From Nemertoderma westbladi (taxonomy: Eukaryota > Xenacoelomorpha > Nemertodermatida > Nemertodermatidae): a stretch of 64,000 bases of DNA. The notes below the pieces were generated by a model. That model did no database searches and had not been told where the DNA came from. It worked only from the letters and a program-made list of their open reading frames with translations. How positions within the stretch are numbered: position 1 is the first letter of the stretch; each line of letters starts with the position of its first letter. The translations under genes and the position numbers were made by a program. Below, piece after piece: positions 58,997-64,000 of the stretch. The stretch covers positions 35,228-99,227 of the forward strand of contig JAUCBJ010005809.1 of assembly GCA_032718475.1 (NCBI GenBank). Reading direction: 5' to 3'.

Positions 58997-59152
58997 ATAA
59001 TTATTTTTTTAATTTTTTCATCAGTTTTTGTATATTTGGAACTAATTTGTGCAGGAAAAACATTGCAAAAAAAATTTCAAACATAAAAACGATAATTCAT
59101 GCAGTAGAGGGTTAAAACCCAGTGGTTCTAATGTTTTAGAAGTCCTAGAAGT

Positions 59153-59214
59153 TTTCAGCCTAAGCAAATTTCTGCCTTTATTGGGCTGCATGGCCTTGTA
59201 TAGAGGTCGCCTTG
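59153..59214. repeat. P-like transposon right terminal inverted repeat
   Basis: 62 bp, reverse complement of 55674-55735 with two mismatches, starting 156 bases after the transposase stop codon. Confidence 0.9.
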
Positions 59215-59222
59215 CCCTATGG
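59215..59222. other. Target-site duplication, right copy (CCCTATGG)
   Basis: Identical to 55666-55673. The flanking DNA on either side, with both copies reduced to one, would rejoin the older host sequence. Confidence 0.85.
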
Positions 59223-59769
59223 GGACTCGCTGGGTACCGGTACGGTGGAAGGCAGACTTAGAAGGATTCAAAATCTGTACACAGTAACATCTGAATTTAG
59301 ATAAAAAGTCGCTGGGATAGGAGCGCTCGGCAATCTCATTAAGATTTAATGCCTATAGTATTTAGTAAGACTAATTAATTAAGATATTAAGATATTCCAG
59401 GACATGATGTACTGATATACATGAATGATACCTTATATTATTGTACTTTACTGTTTGGTGTAGGCCTAGTTTATACCCACTCGTCGTGATTTATTGTATT
59501 CCAACTGATATTTTTAAGCGTAAAAATCGTGATATCTTGGTTTACGTTTTATTTCTTTATTGTCATCGAAACAAAATATGTGGAATATCGAAAAAAAACG
59601 AATGACAATAAACTATCTATTTATTTACTTGAATTGTTGTAATCTGTCTAGAAAGGTTAACTACAGTAAAATAGGAAAGAATTCATTCATTCACATCACT
59701 GGGTGGTAGGTAACCCTTGGCAGCAATTGCAAACAATCAGTAATTGCAATGTATGTACAGTTGATGACG

Positions 59770-59980
59770 AACGTTTTACAAATTTGTAAACAGCGGACAC
59801 CATAAGAAACATATACTGTACTGTAAAGATGACACAATGGCGTCTATGGGATCTGCGGCCTTAATTGTTTTCAATGAGATCCGCGTTACTACATAATTTG
59901 TAAACAGCGGACACTCTCCGCTATTTCTAGGATCCGCGGATCCTACTGGGATCCATCATTGCTTCTATGGGATTCGCAAA
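59770..59980. repeat. Right arm of the outer inverted repeat
   Basis: Reverse complement of 54860-55079 at roughly three quarters identity or better, with one GGATCCGCGGATCC palindrome (59930-59943) and TTTACAAATTTGTAAACAGC at the inner edge. With the P-like insert removed, the two arms would bound an element of about 1.57 kb with no ORF of its own. Confidence 0.82.
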
Positions 59981-60239
59981 GTGTTGTGGATTTCACGGCA
60001 CATTTTGAAAGTCAGTCAGTTAAGATGTCGCTTAGCAACAGGGAATCAGACTTGAACAGCTTTACATATAATTCCGTTATTATAATTTTTTTTTAATTAT
60101 GTGAATTATGTATTATTAGCATTAGCATTATGTTGATATCCTCGTACTGTAACACAGCTAATTAATCAATAAATTATAAGTCTTGTATAATTTATATAAC
60201 CGTTATTTCTTCCCACCAGACAGGCACCAAAAATGATAC

Positions 60240-60490
60240 AGTAGTTGCGTTACCACGAATAACATTTAACGATTTGTATCGTGATCAGCGGCCTCTAAAA
60301 CCCGTATACCTTCAGAATTATCAAAACAAACACAAAACGTTGTAGTTTGACATTTTTTACAAGTACTTTTCGACCGGGGTGACGAACCAAAAATGATGGT
60401 TGCATTGCCAACCAATATTTTTAACATGTTTAATCGTGATCAGCAACCTCGAAAACCCTTATACCATCAAAATTTTAATTTTTGAGCCAA
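60240..60490 (-). repeat. Complex dispersed repeat, fourth locus
   Basis: 60278-60360 matches the reverse complement of 36045-36125 (GATCAGCGGCCTC, AAAACCCGTATACCTTC, ATTATCAAAAC, ACAAAACGTT). A second module follows at about 60430-60470 (CGTGATCAGCAACCTCGAAAACCC). It is followed by 14 C at 60506-60519. Confidence 0.7.
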
Positions 60491-60904
60491 GATCTAAAAA
60501 ATACACCCCCCCCCCCCCCGGGCCAATTAAGAACAGTAGTAAAATAGCCCGGGTCAGGCCAGATAGGGTTAAACTTCCCCATCTGCCTTAGTTCGATACA
60601 TATACAGACTCGGGCCATCTCGGGCCATCACGCTGTAGAAAAGTGCCAATTTTCACACCATGATGTAAATACAGTACGGTACCTTTATGTTATAAAAATG
60701 TGAATAATTTGTACATCTTTTTTATTATTATTGTTGACAGTACAGGTCTATGGCTGAGACTGGTTGGTTACCATCAGAACATATAATATAGAACACCTTA
60801 AATATGGTACCCTGACCCCCTGCAGTCCAGTAGGTCCAGTGCCAGATATATTTTTTTCCGGTATCTCCTGTACTGTATTTCATCTATCCCCCCACCAATG
60901 TCTA

Positions 60905-63345
60905 TGGTAGTAGTAGTAGTATCGGCATGCTGCATTGCAGCTGCATTTTTAAGAATGCTGTGCCGGCTTGTCGAACAAAATTGCACCGCCACAACTCCCT
61001 ATCACCCATGACATTTGCTAGATCATCCGCATCTTCAAGGCCAGTGTCCTTTAAGATGCGTCTCAAGAAAGTCATGGGCTGTCCACCATGCTTATTCACT
61101 CCATGAGGCTGCCAAAGTACCAGATTATGCACTGGCTGGTCCTCACGGCGAAAGCATTGTCCTGCAAAGCGGAGGCGATTTTGTTCTAGTGTCAAGCTTG
61201 GGGGAATCAATGAGACACCTCCAATGTTATATAGTGTCTGGTTGGAGATGTGTGCATTGTACTTGACACAATGAACCCGGCGTAGCATTCTTGTGAATGT
61301 GCCATCCAGAGATTTGGTGTCCTCAGCAGTTAGAGCCCAGCATGGACTCCCATAGAGGAGTACTGGAACTACTGCTGCTCTAAATAATCGCACCTTAAGT
61401 TTCCGATTAATTCTCGGTGACTTCCAAATCCTGGAAAGCCTATTCAAGGCTGCCCATGCCTTTCCCTTACGTATTCGAAGGTCCTCACCTGACTTCCGGA
61501 TCCATGATCCCAGGTAACAGAAGTCGTCCACATGCTCAAGCATACCATCCTTTGAGCTTATGCTCATCCGATCAGAGACTTGCTGAGGACTTTCAAAGTT
61601 AACTGTCAAAATTTTGGTCTTTCTGGAGTTAATAAAAAGACCAACACTAGAAGCAGCATGTTCTAATGAGCTGAGGAGCCGTTGGGCTCCCTCTAGTGAT
61701 TCTGAGAGTACTCCTAAGTCATCAGCAAAGTCTAGATCAGTTAGGTACTTGGCAGGATTTCCTCGACTTCTGGGCCAGTAGGTGGAGTTATCATCACCCC
61801 ATCATCATTATGATGATCTAAGGACATGCGTAGAACATAGTCAACCACAATTATGAACAAGAATGGTGCAAGTGTGTCTCCCTGGAGGACGCCCCATAAC
61901 ACTTCAAATGGTTCTGTGGCACCATCAACAGTAGACACAAATGTTGTCGAACCATCGTATACTGATCTGATTGCTGCAATAATTTCATCAGGAATCCCAT
62001 ATAATGAAAGTATGCTGAACATACGTGAGCGAGAGACTGAATCAAAGGCCTTGAAGAAGTCAACAAAGATAACAGCCAGATGCCTGTCTTTCTTTTTTGA
62101 TAACTCTTCAATTATCCTTCTAAGTGCCAAAATGGGCTCCATGGTCCCACGACCTTTACGGAACCCATTCTGATTTCCACGGAGCAGTCTCTCAATGGGA
62201 TCCCTGATGCGATTTAATATAATTCTATTGTATAGCTTTGCAGCAATCGAGATCAATGAGATTCCCCGAAAAGAACCATAGAGTGTTAGGTTGCCCTTCT
62301 TGGGAACTGGCACCAACTTATTTGTTTTCATTTCTTGTGGGACTCTTGTTGTTCGGTACATGTCTACTATGATGGGATAGATGAGCTTTAAACACTCAGG
62401 TATTTTAAAGACCTCAGGGGGATCACCATCTACTCCACTGGCACGATTGGTCTTAATGCTCTTTGCAGCAGCCTTCACTTCTGCAAAGGAGATATCGCCA
62501 ATGGGAATATCTGGGAGTACAGACTCAGACACTTTTACTTCTATAAAGTTATCAGGCAATACACTGTCATTATTGAGGAGCTTTTCAAAGTGGGCCTTCC
62601 AACCATTGAGGCGATCGGCTGGTGATTCAGCCTTAACCTTGGTGGTTGGTTGGCTTTTCCGCCCAGTAAGCAAATTGATCGATTTCCATGCCTGGGATGA
62701 TTGCCTGCTGTCGTCGGCATCATTAATGGCATCAACCTGTTGGTTTATTAGCTCCTGTAGATTAACAGAGTACTGCCTGTTCAGGGACCTAGATGCAGCT
62801 TAACTGCATTCTTGGCCGCTGTAGTCTGTTTGAGCCGGGACTCTTTCTGCGCCTTATGATAGGTCATTTCGGCACTTCTGGATTTTGTTGTCAGTCCAGG
62901 GGGCCCTTTTCCTGTTTCGAGGGTATACAGGGACTGTTTCTGCAGCTGCTAACTTAACTGCTTCTGTGAAGGCAGTTAGCCCTCACAGTGATCTGCCGCC
63001 TCAGAGGCAAGAGCCTCATACCTGTTGCTCAGCTGTAGTGTGAAGCTGGATCTCACACTTGGCTGTTGCAACAGAGAGGACCAGTCATGCCGCGGCAAGG
63101 CAGATTTCGTTGTTCTGCTAGCACGCAGACTAAGTCTTACCTTGGCCACAATAAGGCGGTTATCACTGGAGAAGGGTCGAAGTGTAAATGCATTACAGTC
63201 TTGTATAGAGCTCCTGTACTTCCTACGAAACAGAATATGGTCTATCTGGGACTTGTGACCACTGGGTCCACTATGAGTCCATAGCTTTCCAGTTCGCTTC
63301 TTGAACTGGGTTCCAGCCGAAAACAATCCATTTCCAGAGATGTCT
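60905..63345 (-). mobile_element. 5'-truncated non-LTR retrotransposon (RTE-like) with partial endonuclease and full reverse transcriptase region
   Basis: Read on the minus strand. 63326-62976 encodes the end of an APE-type endonuclease (GHKSQIDHILFRR ... PFSSDNRLIVAKVRL). 62673-61741 encodes the reverse transcriptase fingers and palm: NRASGVDGDPPEVFK, LVPVPKKGNL, SLISIAAKLYNRII, QNGFRKGRGT, FVDFFKAFDSV and LQGDTLAPFLF. 61609-60902 gives the thumb and tail (LLYGSPCWAL, LRFAGQCFRRED). One base missing near 61771 relative to the intron copy throws the ORF out of frame just before the FADD active site, and there is another break between endonuclease and reverse transcriptase. The 5' end of the endonuclease is lost. 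The 3' tail is a (TAG)n run at about 60908-60921. Inactive. Confidence 0.88.
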
Positions 63346-63437
63346 CCAAAATGTCTATGGTGGGTGATGGATGGTTTTAACTATTCACCGAATATTACTA
63401 TAAACAACAACAAACAACAACAATTGGAACAAACAAC

Positions 63438-63541
63438 ATTAGAACATTCACCAGTATAATATTGTGCGTACAGTAGGGCTATGTATTGTATTAGAACATT
63501 CACCAGTATAATATTGTGCGTACAGTAGGGCTATGTATTGT
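63438..63541. repeat. 52-bp direct duplication
   Basis: The unit starting ATTAGAACATTCACCAGTAT is present twice in tandem, at 63438 and 63490, without a difference. It follows an (AACAACA)n stretch at 63402-63437. Confidence 0.95.
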
Positions 63542-63556
63542 ATTTGCGCATAATAT

Positions 63557-63589
63557 AAAATGTAGTAGGATATTATCCTACTACATTTT
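63557..63589. repeat. Perfect 16-bp hairpin with 1-nt spacer
   Basis: AAAATGTAGTAGGATA, then T, then TATCCTACTACATTTT. It is too short for a transposon and has no following T run, so a terminator role is not indicated. Confidence 0.9.
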
Positions 63590-64000
63590 GTTGCTATACA
63601 ATATGCCTAAAATACAGTGAGTAGGCCTACATATCTGACTGTTCCCGTCAGCCAGTACAGGTAACAGGTAATACAGTACAGCAGTAATACCAGAATCAGA
63701 GAATACACCACTGCTGCACTGATGCTAGTCAGCTACAGTAGTTCTGTAGTTGTAGTACAGTACAGCAGTAGTTGGTAGTACCTGGTTAATGTCCTAGCTC
63801 GTAACTGTTACAGTTACCGGTTGCAGGCTAATTTGGATACTTTTTGTACTGACATATACTGATATAGCTGCATAGGCCTTCTTCTGCTGTTCTGTCTGTC
63901 TGTAATTTACATTTCAGATTTCATATTCAAGATTGGCGATAAACTCGCCTATTTGCTATAGGCCTATCCAGATATCATTGTCAGTATTTACCGGTAGTAC
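63590..64000. other. Unassigned DNA to window end
   Basis: Rich in CAGTACAG, GTAGTAC and TAGGCCTA strings (near 63623 and 63959). No gene seen. Further receptor exons, if any, would lie beyond this point. Confidence 0.4.

Larger units (their letters stand above)
55674..59214 (+). mobile_element. P-superfamily DNA transposon with THAP transposase, apparently complete
   Basis: The 3,541-bp element begins CAAGGCGACC and ends GGTCGCCTTG. Its terminal inverted repeats, 55674-55735 and 59153-59214, are 62 bp each with two mismatches, and it is flanked by an exact CCCTATGG duplication. It encodes one 826-codon transposase (56516-58996) without stops, leaving 780 bp upstream and 156 bp downstream. 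Termini starting with CA, 8-bp duplications and a THAP-DDE enzyme together define the P group. The near-identity of the repeats and the intact ORF suggest a recent insertion. It landed between the arms of an older inverted-repeat element. Confidence 0.9.

Noticed and set aside
60565-60575. AGGGTTAA resembling the right end of the TTAA element
   Set aside because: No matching left end or TTAA partner nearby.

Overview
The window is an AT-rich piece of an animal nuclear genome, very probably a marine invertebrate. The evidence is a receptor gene split by canonical GT-AG introns, intergenic DNA packed with minisatellites, tRNA-derived SINEs, inverted-repeat elements, several lineages of non-LTR retrotransposon, and a THAP-domain P-like DNA transposon. 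The palindrome TAGGCCTA is scattered throughout. I cannot name the species; the mix would fit an echinoderm, hemichordate, cephalochordate or similar genome, and this is inference. There is no sign of bacterial operons, CRISPR or organelle DNA.

Only two ordinary host genes are well supported. At 5699-7042 (+) lies an intronless 447-residue 12-helix major facilitator transporter. At 44639-51710 (+) lie five exons of a metabotropic glutamate receptor-like class C GPCR: signal peptide, complete Venus-flytrap domain, cysteine-rich domain and TM1 to TM6. The exon for TM7 and the tail is not visible, so the gene is partial here or broken.

Layout. 1-1,032: two minisatellites. 3-4.4 kb: retrotransposon remnant and a dispersed inverted-repeat element. 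5.7-7.0 kb: transporter. 8.1-18.7 kb: repeats, including an element flanked by TTAA with piggyBac-like ends (8857-9952), a 44-bp minisatellite and a decayed reverse transcriptase. 19-25.6 kb: a small inverted-repeat element, two SINEs and mostly unassigned DNA. 26.1-30.4 kb: a 4.3-kb array of a 26-bp satellite with higher-order structure. 34.8-36.0 kb: a 36-bp minisatellite that is open in several frames. 36-43.6 kb: dispersed repeats and a 360-bp element whose 26-bp terminal inverted repeats enclose a tRNA-like SINE core. 44.6-51.7 kb: receptor gene, with a retrotransposon fragment in its third intron. 52-54 kb: two more retrotransposon remnants. 54.9-60.0 kb: nested DNA transposons. 60.9-63.3 kb: a longer, 5'-truncated copy of the retrotransposon found in the receptor intron.

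The most notable object is at 55674-59214: a P-superfamily transposon with an uninterrupted 826-codon THAP transposase, 62-bp terminal inverted repeats with two mismatches, and an exact 8-bp target duplication (CCCTATGG). It sits between a second, older pair of ~215-bp inverted repeats rich in the palindrome GGATCCGCGGATCC. A second theme is runs of 13-32 G or C, several of which occur as oppositely oriented pairs at or near the ends of inverted-repeat elements.
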